DNA from: Aquirhabdus sp.
GTDB taxonomy: Bacteria > Pseudomonadota > Gammaproteobacteria > Pseudomonadales > Moraxellaceae
Assembly: GCA_030150135.1 (NCBI GenBank)
Contig: JASLGO010000120.1
Coordinates: 1 to 32,986 of the forward strand
DNA length: 32,986 nt
Direction: 5' to 3'
The translations under genes were made by a program, and so were the position numbers. How positions within the stretch are numbered: the stretch's first letter is position 1; each line of letters begins with the position of its first letter. The notes under the pieces were generated by a model. That model ran no database searches and had not been told where the DNA came from. It saw nothing but the letters and a program-made list of their open reading frames with translations. This document shows positions 32,792-32,986 of the stretch, piece after piece.

Positions 32792-32986
32792 CTAAAACCG
32801 CTCATACCCCAGCAAATAGCGCCACTCTCCCACAGCAAGTTTTGACATCGAAATTCGCCCTATACGGACACGCTTCATCGCAAGAATATCTAATCCGACA
32901 CCGTGGCACATCTTTTCAATTTGATCGAGTTTGACATTTTTTAGCGCGATACGCAGATGGTTTTCGTTTTGCCAACTGACTTTTGC
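32792..32986 (-). CDS. RsuA/RluF-type rRNA pseudouridine synthase, C-terminal end
   Basis: Partial gene: 64 C-terminal residues and the stop; it continues past the right edge. The sequence runs through HLRIALKNVKLDQIEKMCHG, VGLDILAMKRVRIGRISM and LAVGEWRYLLGYER. The block 'I.RMC...G..V..L.R..IG...L..L..GEWR.L' is the hallmark of the RsuA/RluB/RluE/RluF family, which isomerises uridines in rRNA. The subfamily cannot be fixed from this end alone. Confidence 0.88.
   Translation of the reverse strand, partial: AKVSWQNENHLRIALKNVKLDQIEKMCHGVGLDILAMKRVRIGRISMSKLAVGEWRYLLGYERF

Noticed and set aside
1..32986. CRISPR array or insertion sequence
   Set aside because: I saw no regularly spaced repeats of CRISPR type and no transposase-like reading frame in the window.

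Overview
The window looks like an accessory island inserted in a gammaproteobacterial chromosome of the Acinetobacter type. The evidence is the AT-rich composition, the familiar Acinetobacter-like chromosomal genes at the right end, and the gene families in the island; I could not run a search to fix the genus. From the left edge to about 27.04 kb the sequence reads as a mobile element. From about 27.2 kb onward it reads as host chromosome. The junction is a 17-bp sequence resembling a tRNA 3' end (ending in CCA) followed by a strong terminator, with 12-bp-periodic GGTAT repeats on both sides that look like integrase arm sites. The left end and the integrase are not in the window.

Island, left part (0.5-6.3 kb): an AlpA-type regulator, a YagK/YfjJ (inovirus Gp2-type) replication-like protein coupled to a small Cys/His protein, a strong bidirectional terminator, a self-contained HTH-like gene with a good promoter and terminator, and three minus-strand envelope genes (DUF2628 membrane protein, DUF1566 exported protein, lipoprotein). 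At 6.4-6.8 kb lies a GC-rich, strongly folded segment that looks like a structured RNA, followed on the minus strand by a 40-residue ORF with a good ribosome site.

Island, centre (7.0-22.9 kb): two apparent defence modules converge. On the plus strand is an AT-rich two-gene unit: a protein faintly like nucleoid-associated NdpA/YejK, and a protein with a large soluble N-terminus and C-terminal membrane helices. On the minus strand is a 13-kb five-gene operon, in transcription order: GHKL ATPase fused to a PD-(D/E)XK nuclease; UvrD/AddA-like helicase with an Fe-S RecB nuclease; type III DNA methyltransferase (Mod); type III restriction helicase-nuclease (Res); and an 1100-residue Hsp90/sacsin-like ATPase with a C-terminal DUF3883 nuclease-like domain. 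The operon therefore holds one modification enzyme, two helicases, two GHKL ATPases and four nuclease-type domains. The Hsp90-like protein and Res share an identical nine-residue acidic peptide, which suggests a common docking site. I regard this operon as the main biological system of the window.

Island, right part (23.1-26.7 kb): a phage/ICE-like recombination and maintenance set: Gp3/RDF-like metal-binding protein, YqaJ exonuclease, DUF932 protein and a zinc-ribbon/glycine-zipper protein.

Chromosome (27.2 kb to end), all on the minus strand: a secreted Gly/Tyr/His-rich protein; a probable operon of roadblock/LC7 protein, unknown regulator-like protein, small GTPase, second roadblock protein, unknown protein and histone-deacetylase-family hydrolase; and the 3' end of an RsuA/RluF-type pseudouridine synthase gene. 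The operon resembles an MglA/MglB-type GTPase switch.
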